From Streptomyces humicola (lineage in GTDB: Bacteria; Actinomycetota; Actinomycetes; Streptomycetales; Streptomycetaceae), in the NCBI RefSeq assembly GCF_024436035.1, contig NZ_JANFNG010000007.1, positions 185,082 to 249,081 on the forward strand: a stretch of 64,000 nt of DNA, written 5' to 3'. Every line of letters begins with the position of its first letter. Positions within the stretch are counted from its first letter, which is position 1. Under the pieces are notes generated by a model. It did not search any database and was not told the origin of the DNA. It saw only the letters and a program-made list of their open reading frames with translations. Both the position numbers and the translations under genes were made by a program. Positions 15,703 through 24,502 of the stretch are shown here, one piece after another.

Positions 15703-16026
15703 ATGAAGATCAAGAAGGGCGACCTGGTACAGGTCATCACCGGCAAGGACAAGGGCAAGCAGGGCAAGGTCATCCAGGCCTTCCCGCGCGAGGACCGCGT
15801 CCTGGTCGAGGGTGTCAACCGGGTCAAGAAGCACACGAAGGTCGGCCAGACCGCTCGTGGGTCGAAGACCGGCGGCATTGTGACCACCGAGGCCCCCATC
15901 CACGTCAGCAACGTTCAGCTGGTCGTGGAGAAGGACGGCAAGAAGGTCGTCACCCGCGTCGGCTACCGCTTCGACGAGGAAGGCAACAAGATCCGCGTTG
16001 CCAAGCGGACCGGTGAGGACATCTGA
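15703..16026 (+). CDS. rplX: 50S ribosomal protein L24
   Basis: A 107-aa assembly-initiator protein of the 50S subunit with a KOW motif at the N-terminus ([20 protein letters not shown]). The middle [20 protein letters not shown] and the C-terminal [16 protein letters not shown] are typical. Its stop overlaps the rplE ATG by one base, so translation is probably coupled. Confidence 0.97.
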   Translation: MKIKKGDLVQVITGKDKGKQGKVIQAFPREDRVLVEGVNRVKKHTKVGQTARGSKTGGIVTTEAPIHVSNVQLVVEKDGKKVVTRVGYRFDEEGNKIRVAKRTGEDI

Positions 16027-16586
16027 TGACTGCCACCACCACGACGCCGCGCCTGAAGCAGCGGTACCGCGACGAGATCGCCCCGAAGCTGCGTGACGAG
16101 TTCGCGTACGAGAACGTCATGCAGATCCCGGGCCTGACCAAGATCGTGGTCAACATGGGTGTGGGCGACGCCGCCCGCGACTCCAAGCTGATCGAGGGCG
16201 CGATCCGCGACCTCGCCACGATCACCGGTCAGAAGCCGGCCGTGACCAAGGCCCGTAAGTCCATCGCTCAGTTCAAGCTGCGCGAGGGCCAGCCGATCGG
16301 TGCCCACGTCACCCTCCGCGGTGACCGCATGTGGGAGTTCCTCGACCGTCTGCTGTCGCTGGCGCTGCCGCGCATCCGCGACTTCCGCGGCCTGTCGCCG
16401 AAGCAGTTCGACGGGCGCGGCAACTACACCTTCGGTCTCACGGAGCAGGTCATGTTCCACGAGATCGACCAGGACAAGATCGACCGGGTCCGGGGTATGG
16501 ACATCACCGTGGTCACCACGGCGAACAGCGACGACGAGGGCCGCGCGCTCCTTCGTCACCTCGGCTTCCCGTTCAAGGAGAACTGA
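16026..16586 (+). CDS. rplE: 50S ribosomal protein L5
   Basis: A 186-aa central-protuberance protein that binds 5S rRNA and contacts the P-site tRNA. Conserved segments include [39 protein letters not shown] and [18 protein letters not shown]. The ATG shares one base with the rplX stop. rpsN starts 2 bases after its stop. Confidence 0.98.
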   Translation: MTATTTTPRLKQRYRDEIAPKLRDEFAYENVMQIPGLTKIVVNMGVGDAARDSKLIEGAIRDLATITGQKPAVTKARKSIAQFKLREGQPIGAHVTLRGDRMWEFLDRLLSLALPRIRDFRGLSPKQFDGRGNYTFGLTEQVMFHEIDQDKIDRVRGMDITVVTTANSDDEGRALLRHLGFPFKEN

Positions 16587-16588
16587 CC

Positions 16589-16774
16589 GTGGCGAAGAAG
16601 GCTCTGATCGCTAAGGCCGCCCGCAAGCCCAAGTTCGGTGTGCGCGCGTACACCCGCTGCCAGCGCTGCGGCCGTCCCCACTCCGTCTACCGCAAGTTCG
16701 GCCTGTGCCGCGTGTGCCTTCGTGAGATGGCCCACCGCGGTGAGCTGCCGGGCGTGACAAAGAGCTCCTGGTAA
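16589..16774 (+). CDS. rpsN: 30S ribosomal protein S14, zinc (C+) type
   Basis: A 61-aa protein of the short type Z S14 class. The four zinc ligands Cys24, Cys27, Cys40 and Cys43 (RCQRCGR and GLCRVCL) are all present, so this is the zinc-binding form; streptomycetes usually hold a separate zinc-free copy elsewhere under Zur control. The GTG at 16589, 2 bases after the rplE stop with AAGGAG upstream, was chosen over the much longer open frame. A 210-base gap follows. Confidence 0.96.
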   Translation: MAKKALIAKAARKPKFGVRAYTRCQRCGRPHSVYRKFGLCRVCLREMAHRGELPGVTKSSW

Positions 16775-16984
16775 CAACCGACTTCGGTTGTGCCGGTGCT
16801 CTCGTAAGCAGCTGGTCGGCGAGGGCCCGACCCCGACTGCCGTAAGGTTGAGGGGTTGGGCGCCCGCCGCTCAACTAAAAGTCTTACTACGCCGTAGGTC
16901 CCCGCACCGCACCCGTCCCCAGCGTGACTGGGGGAGAGGGATGGCGCATATAGGAAACCCCGGCGAGAGAGGCCTAAGGCCATC
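16775..16984 (+). promoter_or_regulatory. Structured gap inside the spc operon (rpsN-rpsH)
   Basis: This stretch of 210 bases holds no gene and is unusually long for the interior of this operon. Hairpins visible: GGTCGG (16814-16819)/CCGACC (16827-16832), GTTGAG (16847-16852)/CTCAAC (16870-16875) and CCCCAG (16917-16922)/CTGGGG (16928-16933). It could hold an internal promoter or a regulatory RNA structure; no consensus promoter was clear. Confidence 0.5.
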
Positions 16985-17383
16985 ATGACCATGACCGACC
17001 CCATCGCAGACATGCTCACGCGTCTGCGGAACGCGAACTCGGCCTACCACGACGATGTCGTGATGCCGTACAGCAAGATCAAGTCGCACATCGCGGAGAT
17101 CCTCCAGCAGGAGGGCTACATCACCGGCTGGAAGGTCGAGGACGCCGAGGTCGGCAAGAACCTCGTCCTGCAGCTGAAGTTCGGGCCCAACCGTGAGCGC
17201 TCGATCGCCGGCATCAAGCGGATCAGCAAGCCGGGTCTGCGGGTCTACGCAAAGTCCACCAACCTGCCAAGGGTGCTCGGCGGCCTCGGCGTGGCGATCA
17301 TCTCCACGTCGCAGGGTCTGCTGACCGACAAGCAGGCAGGCAAGAAGGGCGTGGGCGGGGAAGTCCTCGCCTACGTCTGGTAA
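16985..17383 (+). CDS. rpsH: 30S ribosomal protein S8
   Basis: A 132-aa central-domain primary binding protein; in E. coli the autogenous repressor of the spc operon. It starts [20 protein letters not shown]; a second in-frame ATG lies two codons in, but MTMTDP is the usual actinobacterial form. The C-terminal [20 protein letters not shown] and GEVLAYVW are intact. It is preceded by the 210-base structured gap and followed after 22 bases by rplF. Confidence 0.97.
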   Translation: MTMTDPIADMLTRLRNANSAYHDDVVMPYSKIKSHIAEILQQEGYITGWKVEDAEVGKNLVLQLKFGPNRERSIAGIKRISKPGLRVYAKSTNLPRVLGGLGVAIISTSQGLLTDKQAGKKGVGGEVLAYVW

Positions 17384-17405
17384 CTCGGGAAACGGAGGTA
17401 AAGCC

Positions 17406-17945
17406 ATGTCGCGTATTGGACGGCTGCCCATCCAGGTTCCCGCCGGCGTGGACGTCACCATCGATGGCCGGACGGTCCAGGTGAAGGGCCCCAAGGGTGC
17501 CCTCTCCCACACCGTTGCCGCGCCGATCGAGATCGCCAAGGGCGAGGACAACACCCTGGTGGTGTCGCGCCCGAATGATGAGCGTGAGTCGAAGGCCCTG
17601 CACGGCCTGTCGCGCACGCTGGTGGCGAACATGATCACCGGCGTGACCACGGGCTACAGCAAGGCCCTCGAGATCAGCGGTGTTGGCTACCGCGTCGCGG
17701 CGAAGGGCTCCAACCTGGAGTTCTCGCTCGGCTACAGCCACCCGATCCTCGTCGAGGCCCCGGAGGGCATCACCTTCAAGGTCGAGTCCCCCACCAAGTT
17801 CAGTGTCGAGGGCATCGACAAGCAGAAGGTCGGCGAGGTCGCCGCGAACATCCGCAAGCTGCGCAAGCCCGACCCGTACAAGGCCAAGGGCGTGAAGTAC
17901 GCGGGCGAGGTCATCCGCCGCAAGGTCGGAAAGGCTGGTAAGTAA
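17406..17945 (+). CDS. rplF: 50S ribosomal protein L6
   Basis: A 179-aa two-domain protein near the L7/L12 stalk base and sarcin-ricin loop. It starts [17 protein letters not shown] with GGAGG seven bases upstream. The C-terminal signature [20 protein letters not shown] is present. Spc operon member, 3 bases from rplR. Confidence 0.98.
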   Translation: MSRIGRLPIQVPAGVDVTIDGRTVQVKGPKGALSHTVAAPIEIAKGEDNTLVVSRPNDERESKALHGLSRTLVANMITGVTTGYSKALEISGVGYRVAAKGSNLEFSLGYSHPILVEAPEGITFKVESPTKFSVEGIDKQKVGEVAANIRKLRKPDPYKAKGVKYAGEVIRRKVGKAGK

Positions 17946-17948
17946 GCC

Positions 17949-18332
17949 ATGGCATACGGTGTGAAGATCGCCAAGGGTGACGCCTACAAGCGCGCCGCCG
18001 CCAAGCGTCGCCACATCCGCATCCGCAAGCGGATCTCGGGCACGACGGAGCGTCCGCGCCTGGTCGTCACCCGGTCCAACCGGGGCATCGTCGCCCAGGT
18101 GATCGATGACGTCGCGGGCCACACGCTCGCGTCCGCCTCGACGCTGGACGCCTCGATCCGCTCCAGCGAGGGCGACAAGACGGCCAAGGCCAAGCAGGTC
18201 GGCGCACTGGTCGCCGAGCGGGCCAAGGCCAAGGGCATCGAGGCCGTCGTGTTCGACCGCGGTGGCAACCAGTACGCGGGGCGCATCGCCGCTCTGGCGG
18301 ACGCCGCCCGCGAGGCCGGGCTCACGTTCTGA
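17949..18332 (+). CDS. rplR: 50S ribosomal protein L18
   Basis: A 127-aa 5S-rRNA-binding protein of the central protuberance. The basic N-terminus ([16 protein letters not shown]) and the conserved [20 protein letters not shown] and [20 protein letters not shown] are typical. It is followed by a 46-base gap and rpsE. Confidence 0.98.
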   Translation: MAYGVKIAKGDAYKRAAAKRRHIRIRKRISGTTERPRLVVTRSNRGIVAQVIDDVAGHTLASASTLDASIRSSEGDKTAKAKQVGALVAERAKAKGIEAVVFDRGGNQYAGRIAALADAAREAGLTF

Positions 18333-18378
18333 GCCGGTTCTTCCGTAGCTACGGACGCAACTGAGAGAGGTAATTCCA

Positions 18379-18984
18379 ATGGCTGGACCCCAGCGCCGCG
18401 GTGGCGGCGCCGGTGGCGGCGAGCGGCGGGACCGGAAGGACCGGCGGGACGGCGGCGCTGCTGCCGAGAAGACCGCTTACGTCGAGCGTGTCGTCGCGAT
18501 CAACCGCGTCGCCAAGGTTGTCAAGGGTGGTCGTCGCTTCAGCTTCACCGCGCTGGTCGTGGTGGGCGACGGCGAGGGCACCGTGGGTGTCGGTTACGGC
18601 AAGGCCAAGGAGGTGCCGGCCGCCATTGCCAAGGGTGTGGAGGAGGCCAAGAAGCACTTCTTCAAGGTCCCCCGTATCCAGGGCACCATCCCGCACCCGA
18701 TCCAGGGCGAGAAGGCCGCCGGCGTCGTGCTGCTCAAGCCGGCGTCGCCCGGTACCGGTGTGATCGCCGGTGGCCCGGTACGTGCCGTCCTGGAGTGCGC
18801 CGGCATCCACGACGTGCTGAGCAAGTCGCTCGGCACCGACAACGCGATCAACATCGTGCACGCCACGGTGGAGGCGCTCAAGGGGCTGCAGCGCCCCGAG
18901 GAGATCGCCGCCCGTCGTGGTCTGCCGCTGGAGGACGTTGCTCCCGCCGCTCTGCTGCGGGCGCGTGCCGGGGCGGGTGTCTGA
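18379..18984 (+). CDS. rpsE: 30S ribosomal protein S5
   Basis: A 201-aa protein at the mRNA entry channel that influences decoding fidelity. It has a glycine/arginine-rich N-terminal extension ([20 protein letters not shown]), longer than in E. coli. Then comes the S5 double-stranded-RNA-binding fold ([20 protein letters not shown]) and the C-terminal domain with [21 protein letters not shown]. The spectinomycin-loop region VVKGGRRF looks unaltered. GAGAGG precedes the ATG. rpmD starts 2 bases after the stop. Confidence 0.97.
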   Translation: MAGPQRRGGGAGGGERRDRKDRRDGGAAAEKTAYVERVVAINRVAKVVKGGRRFSFTALVVVGDGEGTVGVGYGKAKEVPAAIAKGVEEAKKHFFKVPRIQGTIPHPIQGEKAAGVVLLKPASPGTGVIAGGPVRAVLECAGIHDVLSKSLGTDNAINIVHATVEALKGLQRPEEIAARRGLPLEDVAPAALLRARAGAGV

Positions 18985-18986
18985 TC

Positions 18987-19169
18987 ATGGCCCGTCTGAA
19001 GATCACGCAAAGCAAGTCCTACATCGGTAGCAAGCAGAACCACCGTGACACCCTGCGTACGCTCGGGCTCAAGCGCCTGCACGACGTGGTCGTCAAGGAG
19101 GACCGCCCGGAGATCCGCGGCATGGTGCACACCGTGCGCCACCTCGTCACGGTCGAGGAGGTTGACTGA
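18987..19169 (+). CDS. rpmD: 50S ribosomal protein L30
   Basis: A 60-aa small ferredoxin-like-fold protein. ATG at 18987 gives [20 protein letters not shown], followed by [18 protein letters not shown] and a C-terminal [15 protein letters not shown]. The longer open frame in the same phase starts inside rpsE and was rejected. It lies 2 bases after rpsE and 1 base before rplO. Confidence 0.97.
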   Translation: MARLKITQSKSYIGSKQNHRDTLRTLGLKRLHDVVVKEDRPEIRGMVHTVRHLVTVEEVD

Positions 19170-19170
19170 G

Positions 19171-19626
19171 ATGGCGGAGGAGAAGCCGCTGAAGGTCCAC
19201 AACCTCCGTCCGGCTCCGGGCGCCAAGACCGCCAAGACCCGTGTGGGTCGTGGTGAGGCGTCCAAGGGCAAGACGGCCGGTCGTGGTACCAAGGGCACGA
19301 AGGCCCGCTACCAGGTTCCGGAGCGCTTCGAGGGCGGGCAGATGCCGCTGCACATGCGGCTGCCCAAGCTCAAGGGCTTCAAGAACCCGTTCCGGGTCGA
19401 GTACCAGGTCGTGAACCTGGACAAGCTGGCCGCGCTCTACCCGCAGGGTGGCGAGGTCACGGTGGCCGACCTGGTCGCCAAGGGCGCGGTTCGCAAGAAC
19501 CAGCTGGTGAAGGTGCTCGGCAACGGTGAGGTCTCCGTGGCGCTGCAGGTGACGGTCGACGCCGTCTCCGCTTCCGCCAAGGAGAAGATCACCGCTGCCG
19601 GCGGCACTGTCACCGAGCTCGTCTGA
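19171..19626 (+). CDS. rplO: 50S ribosomal protein L15
   Basis: A 151-aa late-binding protein that stabilises the central 23S domains. The start ATG at 19171 gives [20 protein letters not shown]. The Gly/Lys-rich extended N-terminal region ([19 protein letters not shown]) and the C-terminal [12 protein letters not shown] are typical. It is the last ribosomal gene before secY; an inverted repeat and a 326-base gap follow. Confidence 0.97.
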   Translation: MAEEKPLKVHNLRPAPGAKTAKTRVGRGEASKGKTAGRGTKGTKARYQVPERFEGGQMPLHMRLPKLKGFKNPFRVEYQVVNLDKLAALYPQGGEVTVADLVAKGAVRKNQLVKVLGNGEVSVALQVTVDAVSASAKEKITAAGGTVTELV

Positions 19627-19643
19627 GCTCGATGTTCAACCAT

Positions 19644-19695
19644 CCGGGGATGTCCCGCTGATCGTGTGATCGTGCCGATCGTGGGACATCCCCGG
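19644..19695 (+). terminator. Hairpin after rplO (terminator or secY leader)
   Basis: The perfect 13-bp arms CCGGGGATGTCCC (19644-19656) and GGGACATCCCCGG (19683-19695) enclose a 26-base loop that itself can pair GATCG with CGATC. No T run follows. It starts 17 bases after the rplO stop. Confidence 0.65.
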
Positions 19696-19952
19696 GCTTG
19701 GTTCGCCTTGCGCTCTCCCAGGCTCTGCGGACGGCCTGTCGTGCCGGAGGCGCGCGCCTTGATCGAAGCCTCGGCCGGCCTCCTCCCGCTTCGCGGGGGA
19801 CCCCCTCCGCCTGGTTGCGCGCGCCGCTCACAGGTTGGTCATTCCTCGGATCGCTTCCTCGCCGGTAAGGTGGCGAGGACAGGCCCTATCAGTCGACCCC
19901 TCACCCCGTCACCTTCCGTGTCGCGCGGCGCGGAAGACGCAGGAGGCACCAC
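19696..19952 (+). promoter_or_regulatory. Gap before secY with possible promoter
   Basis: No gene was found. TTCCTC at 19842-19847 and TAAGGT at 19866-19871, 18 bases apart, form a possible promoter; the -10 is good and the -35 weak. The stretch also contains a CCCGCTTCGCGGG hairpin near 19786-19798. An independent secY promoter would be consistent with the hairpin after rplO. Confidence 0.35.
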
Positions 19953-21272
19953 GTGCTCACCGGTTTCGCCCGGGCATTCAAGACGCCCGATCTGCGCAAG
20001 AAGCTGCTGTTCACGCTCGGCATCCTTGTGCTGTTCCGGCTCGGCGCCTCTGTACCGCTGCCGGGGGTCAACTACGCGAACGTCAACGAGTGCATCAAGG
20101 AGGCCGGCGGCAACGGCGGTCTCTTCGGCATGATCAACATGTTCAGCGGCGGCGCACTGCTGCAGCTGACGATCTTCGCGCTCGGCATCATGCCGTACAT
20201 CACGGCGAGCATCATCCTGCAGTTGCTCACCGTGGTCATCCCGCGCCTCGAGGCCCTGAAGAAGGAGGGCCAGGCCGGGCAGACGAAGATCACCCAGTAC
20301 ACCCGGTACCTGACGCTTGCTCTCGGCGTGCTCCAGGGCACCGGCCTGGTGGCCACCGCGCAGAGCGGCACTCTCTTCCGCACCTGCACCGTCGGTAGCC
20401 AGATCGTGCCGGACACCTCGATCTTCCGGACCTCGGTCATGGTCATCACGATGACCGCGGGCACCGTGATGATCATGTGGCTGGGTGAGCTCATCACCGA
20501 CCGCGGCATCGGCAACGGCATGTCGATCCTGATGTTCACCTCGATCGCGGCCGGATTCCCGAGCGCGCTGTGGGGGATCAAGAAGTCCGGCAAGATCTTC
20601 GCCGGCTGGGGTGAGTTCGGCCTGGTGATCGTGGTCGGCCTGGCGATGGTCTGCCTCGTCGTCTTCGTCGAGCAGGCGCAGCGCCGCGTCCCGGTGCAGT
20701 ACGCCAAGCGGATGATCGGCCGCCGTTCCTACGGCGGTACCTCGACGTACATCCCGCTGAAGGTGAACCAGGCGGGTGTGATTCCCGTCATCTTCGCTTC
20801 GTCGCTGCTCTACATTCCCGCGCTGATCGTTCAGTTCAGCGGTGACTCGACCTCGTCCTGGGCTCAGTGGATCAGCACGAACCTGACAAAGGGCGACCAT
20901 CCGGTCTACCTGACCCTCTACTTCTTGTTGATTGTTTTCTTCGCCTTCTTCTACGTGGCGATTTCCTTCAACCCCGAGGAAGTTGCAGACAACATGAAGA
21001 AGTATGGTGGGTTCATCCCGGGCATCCGGGCCGGCCGTCCCACCGCGGAGTACCTCGGCTACGTGCTCAACCGCATCACGTGGCCCGGTTCGCTGTACCT
21101 GGGGCTGATCGCCCTGGTTCCTACGGTGGCCATCGCGTTCTTCCAGGGGAGTCAGAACAACTTCCCCTTCGGTGGCACCAGCATCCTGATCATCGTGGGT
21201 GTCGGCCTGGAGACCGTGAAGCAGATCGAGAGCCAGCTCCAGCAGCGTAACTACGAAGGGTTCCTCCGCTGA
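19953..21272 (+). CDS. secY: Protein translocase subunit SecY
   Basis: A 439-aa channel-forming subunit of the SecYEG general secretion pore. It has ten predicted membrane helices, starting with LLFTLGILVLFRLGASVPLP. The cytoplasmic loops contain RRVPVQYAKRMIGRR and NPEEVADNMKKYGGFIPGIR, which contact SecA and the ribosome. The start is a GTG with GCAGGAGG upstream. The stop overlaps the adk ATG (TGATG), so adenylate kinase is translationally linked to secretion-channel synthesis, as is usual in Gram-positive bacteria. Confidence 0.97.
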   Translation: MLTGFARAFKTPDLRKKLLFTLGILVLFRLGASVPLPGVNYANVNECIKEAGGNGGLFGMINMFSGGALLQLTIFALGIMPYITASIILQLLTVVIPRLEALKKEGQAGQTKITQYTRYLTLALGVLQGTGLVATAQSGTLFRTCTVGSQIVPDTSIFRTSVMVITMTAGTVMIMWLGELITDRGIGNGMSILMFTSIAAGFPSALWGIKKSGKIFAGWGEFGLVIVVGLAMVCLVVFVEQAQRRVPVQYAKRMIGRRSYGGTSTYIPLKVNQAGVIPVIFASSLLYIPALIVQFSGDSTSSWAQWISTNLTKGDHPVYLTLYFLLIVFFAFFYVAISFNPEEVADNMKKYGGFIPGIRAGRPTAEYLGYVLNRITWPGSLYLGLIALVPTVAIAFFQGSQNNFPFGGTSILIIVGVGLETVKQIESQLQQRNYEGFLR

Positions 21273-21931
21273 TGAGAATCGTCCTCGTCGGGCCGCCTGG
21301 CGCTGGTAAGGGCACGCAGGCCCAGTACCTGGCCAAGAACCTGTCGATCCCGCATATCTCCACCGGCGACCTCTTTCGTGCCAACATCAGCCAGGGCACG
21401 CCGCTGGGCAAGCAGGCCCAGGAGTACATGAACGCCGGCCGCCTGGTGCCGGACGAGGTCACCGTCGGGATGGCGGAGGACCGTTTGAGCCAGCCGGACG
21501 CCCAGCACGGTTTTCTGCTGGACGGCTTCCCGCGCAACATCGGCCAGGCCGAGGCGCTCACCTCCTTCCTGTCGGAGAAGGGCCTGACGCTCGACGCCGT
21601 GCTCGACCTCGAGGTCCCCGAGGAGGAGGTCGTCAAGCGGATCGCCGGCCGCCGGCTGTGCCGCAAGGACGGCGCCCACGTCTTCCACGTCGAGTACAAC
21701 CCGCCGAGGACCGAGGGCGTGTGCGACATCTGCGGCGGTGAGCTGTACCAGCGCGACGACGACACCGAGGAAGCGGTGCGGGTGCGGCTGGACGAGTACC
21801 ACACCAAGACCGAGCCGATCATCGACTACTACAAGGCGCAGGACCTGGTGGTGACGATCTCCGCGCTCGGGGGCGTGCAGGAGGTCACCGAGCGGGCGAT
21901 GAACGCGCTCGGAAGGACCGAGGCCGCGTAG
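21272..21931 (+). CDS. adk: Adenylate kinase
   Basis: A 219-aa cytosolic enzyme interconverting ATP + AMP and 2 ADP. It carries the P-loop GPPGAGKGTQ at residues 7-16, the AMP-binding block STGDLFRANI, LDGFPRN and the long LID domain. The LID keeps a zinc-type knuckle, but the ligand order reads Cys-x2-Asp ... Cys-x2-Cys (LCRKDG, VCDICGG), shifted relative to the Cys-x2-Cys ... Cys-x2-Asp of Bacillus enzymes. The start overlaps the secY stop by one base. map follows after 97 bases. Confidence 0.96.
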   Translation: MRIVLVGPPGAGKGTQAQYLAKNLSIPHISTGDLFRANISQGTPLGKQAQEYMNAGRLVPDEVTVGMAEDRLSQPDAQHGFLLDGFPRNIGQAEALTSFLSEKGLTLDAVLDLEVPEEEVVKRIAGRRLCRKDGAHVFHVEYNPPRTEGVCDICGGELYQRDDDTEEAVRVRLDEYHTKTEPIIDYYKAQDLVVTISALGGVQEVTERAMNALGRTEAA

Positions 21932-22028
21932 CGTCGCGAGGCATATGTACGCAGGCCGGCCGCGGTGTCCTGGACGCCGCGGCCGTACTGTTGGAAATCC
22001 GGACCCGGACAGCGGAAGGCCCATATCC

Positions 22029-22865
22029 ATGGTGGAGATCAAGACCCCGGAGCAGATCGCGAAGATGCGCGAGGCCGGGCTGGTCGTCGCGGCGATCCAC
22101 CGTGCCTGTGGTGAGGCGGCCGTTCCGGGGACCAGCACCAAGGAGCTCGACGAGATCGCCGCCAAGGTGATCGCCGACCACGGCGCCAAACCGAACTTCC
22201 TCGGCTACGGCGGCTTCCCCGGCAACATCTGCACCTCGGTCAACGACGTCGTCGTCCACGGCATCCCGGGCCGCGAGACCGTCCTGAAGGACGGCGACAT
22301 CATCTCCATCGACGCCGGGGCGATCGTGGACGGCTGGCACGGCGACGCCGCCTTCACCGCGTTCGTCGGGTCGGGTCACGCTCCGGAGCTGGTCGAGCTG
22401 AGCCGGGTCACCGAGGAGTCGATGTGGGCCGGGATCGCCGCCTTCCGCAAGGGCGACCGCCTCGTCGACATCTCGCGCTCCATCGAGAACTACATCCGCC
22501 GCCAGCCGCGCCCGGCCTCCGGCACGTACGGGATCATCGAGGACTACGGCGGCCACGGCATCGGCACCCAGATGCACATGGACCCGCACCTGCTCAACTA
22601 CGTCACGCGCAAGCGCGGGCGCGGTCCCAAGCTGGTGCCGGGCATGTGCCTGGCGATCGAGCCGATGGTGAGCCTGGGATCGGCGACCACGCACGTCCTC
22701 GAGGACGACTGGACGGTCAAGACCGACGACGGCAGCTGGGCCTGCCACTGGGAACACTCGGTCGCGCTCACCGAGCAGGGCCCGCTGGTGCTCACCGCCG
22801 TGGACGGCGGCAAGGCGAAGCTGGCCGAGTACGGCATCCAGGCCGCGCCCGACCCCCTTGGATGA
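22029..22865 (+). CDS. map: Methionine aminopeptidase, type I
   Basis: A 278-aa metallopeptidase removing the initiator methionine from nascent chains. Catalytic set visible: His77, metal ligands Asp95, Asp106, His176, Glu211 and Glu242 (SIDAGA, HGDAAF, GGHGIGT, AIEPM, HWEHSV). The ATG at 22029, with GGAAGG upstream, was preferred to the open frame that begins 84 bases earlier in non-coding DNA. It ends the secY-adk-map unit; a new promoter region for infA follows. Confidence 0.95.
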   Translation: MVEIKTPEQIAKMREAGLVVAAIHRACGEAAVPGTSTKELDEIAAKVIADHGAKPNFLGYGGFPGNICTSVNDVVVHGIPGRETVLKDGDIISIDAGAIVDGWHGDAAFTAFVGSGHAPELVELSRVTEESMWAGIAAFRKGDRLVDISRSIENYIRRQPRPASGTYGIIEDYGGHGIGTQMHMDPHLLNYVTRKRGRGPKLVPGMCLAIEPMVSLGSATTHVLEDDWTVKTDDGSWACHWEHSVALTEQGPLVLTAVDGGKAKLAEYGIQAAPDPLG

Positions 22866-22930
22866 CCGCGCCGACCTCCTGGCGTAACGATCTTTCCCGC
22901 TGGGCACACTGCACTCCAACGGACCCTCGA

Positions 22931-22960
22931 TTCGTCATTCCGTGTGGGCTGGCGTAGACT
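22931..22960 (+). promoter_or_regulatory. Possible infA promoter
   Basis: TAGACT at 22955-22960 is a good -10. TTCGTC at 22931-22936, 18 bases upstream, is a weak -35. Transcription would start near 22967, giving a roughly 70-nt leader that opens with a hairpin (TCGGCTC 22967-22973 / GAGCCGA 23000-23006). Confidence 0.45.
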
Positions 22961-23035
22961 GATGCGTCGGCTCACGTATGCGCATGTCCAGGCACACGCG
23001 AGCCGATCAAGGTAGCCGATCTCGAAAGGCGAAGC

Positions 23036-23257
23036 GTGCCCAAGAAGCAAGGGGCCATCGAAATCGAGGGCACCGTGATCGAGTCTCTGCCGAACGCCAT
23101 GTTCAAGGTAGAGCTCCAGAACGGGCACAAGGTCCTCGCGCACATCAGCGGCAAGATGCGCATGCACTACATCCGCATCCTGCCCGACGACCGGGTCGTG
23201 GTGGAGCTGTCTCCGTACGACCTGACGCGCGGTCGGATCGTCTACCGCTACAAGTAG
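23036..23257 (+). CDS. infA: Translation initiation factor IF-1
   Basis: A 73-aa single OB-fold protein that occupies the 30S A site during initiation. The sequence ([49 protein letters not shown]) is nearly invariant across actinobacteria. The start is a GTG with GAAAGG upstream. First gene of the alpha-operon cluster; rpmJ follows after 60 bases. Confidence 0.98.
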   Translation: MPKKQGAIEIEGTVIESLPNAMFKVELQNGHKVLAHISGKMRMHYIRILPDDRVVVELSPYDLTRGRIVYRYK

Positions 23258-23317
23258 ATCTCAGCCGGCGTCCCGCTCCCGTGGGACGGTGGCACGACCC
23301 GGAGAACCTCACATCCC

Positions 23318-23431
23318 ATGAAGGTCAAGCCGAGCGTCAAGAAGATCTGCGACAAGTGCAAGGTGATCCGCCGCCACGGCCGGGTCATGGTCATCTGCGA
23401 CAACCTGCGCCACAAGCAGCGCCAGGGCTGA
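23318..23431 (+). CDS. rpmJ: 50S ribosomal protein L36, zinc (C+) type
   Basis: A 37-aa smallest ribosomal protein of the 50S subunit. It reads [20 protein letters not shown] and ends NLRHKQRQG. The zinc ligands Cys11, Cys14, Cys27 and His32 are all in place, so this is the zinc form. The ATG is preceded by GGAGAACCTCACATCCC. It lies between infA and rpsM, as in nearly all bacteria. A 190-base leader-like gap follows before rpsM. Confidence 0.96.
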   Translation: MKVKPSVKKICDKCKVIRRHGRVMVICDNLRHKQRQG

Positions 23432-23493
23432 CGCACGACCTGCACTCGCAGTTCTCCGCGCGACGCACAACGCAATACGTACATACGCAGTCA

Positions 23494-23547
23494 CCCGACC
23501 CCTCGCGCCTGGCGCGGGGACGTCACCCCCGGTCGGAGGCCGGGGAC
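23494..23547 (+). promoter_or_regulatory. Switch-like competing hairpins in the rpsM leader
   Basis: Fold 1 pairs CCGACC (23495-23500) with GGTCGG (23531-23536) around an inner stem CCTCGCG (23501-23507)/CGCGGGG (23513-23519). Fold 2 pairs CCCCGGTC (23527-23534) with GGCCGGGG (23538-23545), using the same GGTCGG. The two cannot form together, which suggests a regulatory leader for rpsM-rpsK-rpsD-rpoA-rplQ. It is inference from pairing only. Confidence 0.45.
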
Positions 23548-23621
23548 CCGGCTCGGAAAAGCCACACATTCCGGGAACGGTGCTGCGGAAGACCTCCGAA
23601 TAGCCACCAGGAGCCAGATTC

Positions 23622-24002
23622 ATGGCACGCCTCGCAGGCGTTGATCTCCCGCGCGAGAAGCGCGTCGAGGTCGCTCTGACCTACGTCTTCGGCATCGGGC
23701 GTACCCGTGCCCAGGAGACCTTGAAGAACACCGGTGTGAACCCGGACACCCGCGTCCGCGACCTCGCCGAGGAAGACCTCGTCAAGATCGGCAAGTGGGT
23801 CGACGAGAACTACACGACCGAGGGTGACCTCCGCCGTGAGGTTCAGGCGGACATCCGCCGCAAGGTGGAGATCGGCTGCTACCAGGGCCTGCGTCACCGC
23901 CGCGGCCTGCCAGTGCACGGTCAGCGCACCCACACCAACGCTCGCACCCGCAAGGGCCCGCGTCGCGCCATCGCCGGCAAGAAGAAGCCGGGCAAGAAGT
24001 AG
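23622..24002 (+). CDS. rpsM: 30S ribosomal protein S13
   Basis: A 126-aa head protein forming bridges B1a/b with the 50S subunit and touching the P-site tRNA. It starts [20 protein letters not shown] and ends in the basic tail [16 protein letters not shown]. The block [20 protein letters not shown] is conserved. The ATG has AGGAGCC upstream. It is preceded by the structured leader and followed after 69 bases by rpsK. Confidence 0.98.
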   Translation: MARLAGVDLPREKRVEVALTYVFGIGRTRAQETLKNTGVNPDTRVRDLAEEDLVKIGKWVDENYTTEGDLRREVQADIRRKVEIGCYQGLRHRRGLPVHGQRTHTNARTRKGPRRAIAGKKKPGKK

Positions 24003-24071
24003 TCCGAAGCAGGACCACGCCGCAAGCGGTCCGTGCTGTAGGACCGATCACCTCCACGGGAGTACATACCT

Positions 24072-24476
24072 ATGCCTCCGAAGGGCCGTCAGGCCGGCGC
24101 CAAGAAGGTGCGCCGCAAGGAGAAGAAGAACGTCGCCCACGGGCACGCTCACATCAAGAGCACGTTCAACAACACCATCGTTTCGATCACCGACCCGACC
24201 GGGAACGTGATCTCCTGGGCCTCCGCCGGCCACGTCGGCTTCAAGGGCTCGCGCAAGTCGACCCCGTTCGCCGCGCAGATGGCCGCCGAGTCGGCCGCCC
24301 GCCGTGCCCAGGAGCACGGCATGCGCAAGGTCGACGTCTTCGTCAAGGGTCCGGGGTCCGGCCGTGAGACCGCGATCCGCTCGCTGCAGGCCACCGGCCT
24401 GGAGGTGGGCTCGATCCAGGACGTCACCCCGACCCCGCACAACGGCTGCCGCCCGCCCAAGCGCCGCCGCGTCTGA
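24072..24476 (+). CDS. rpsK: 30S ribosomal protein S11
   Basis: A 134-aa platform protein close to the mRNA exit and E site. The N-terminal basic tail ([20 protein letters not shown]) is followed by [20 protein letters not shown] and the C-terminal [20 protein letters not shown], all diagnostic. It is the second ribosomal gene after the leader and lies 26 bases before rpsD. Confidence 0.98.
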   Translation: MPPKGRQAGAKKVRRKEKKNVAHGHAHIKSTFNNTIVSITDPTGNVISWASAGHVGFKGSRKSTPFAAQMAAESAARRAQEHGMRKVDVFVKGPGSGRETAIRSLQATGLEVGSIQDVTPTPHNGCRPPKRRRV

Positions 24477-24502
24477 CCAGCTGAAGTAGGAGAACCAAGA
24501 CA

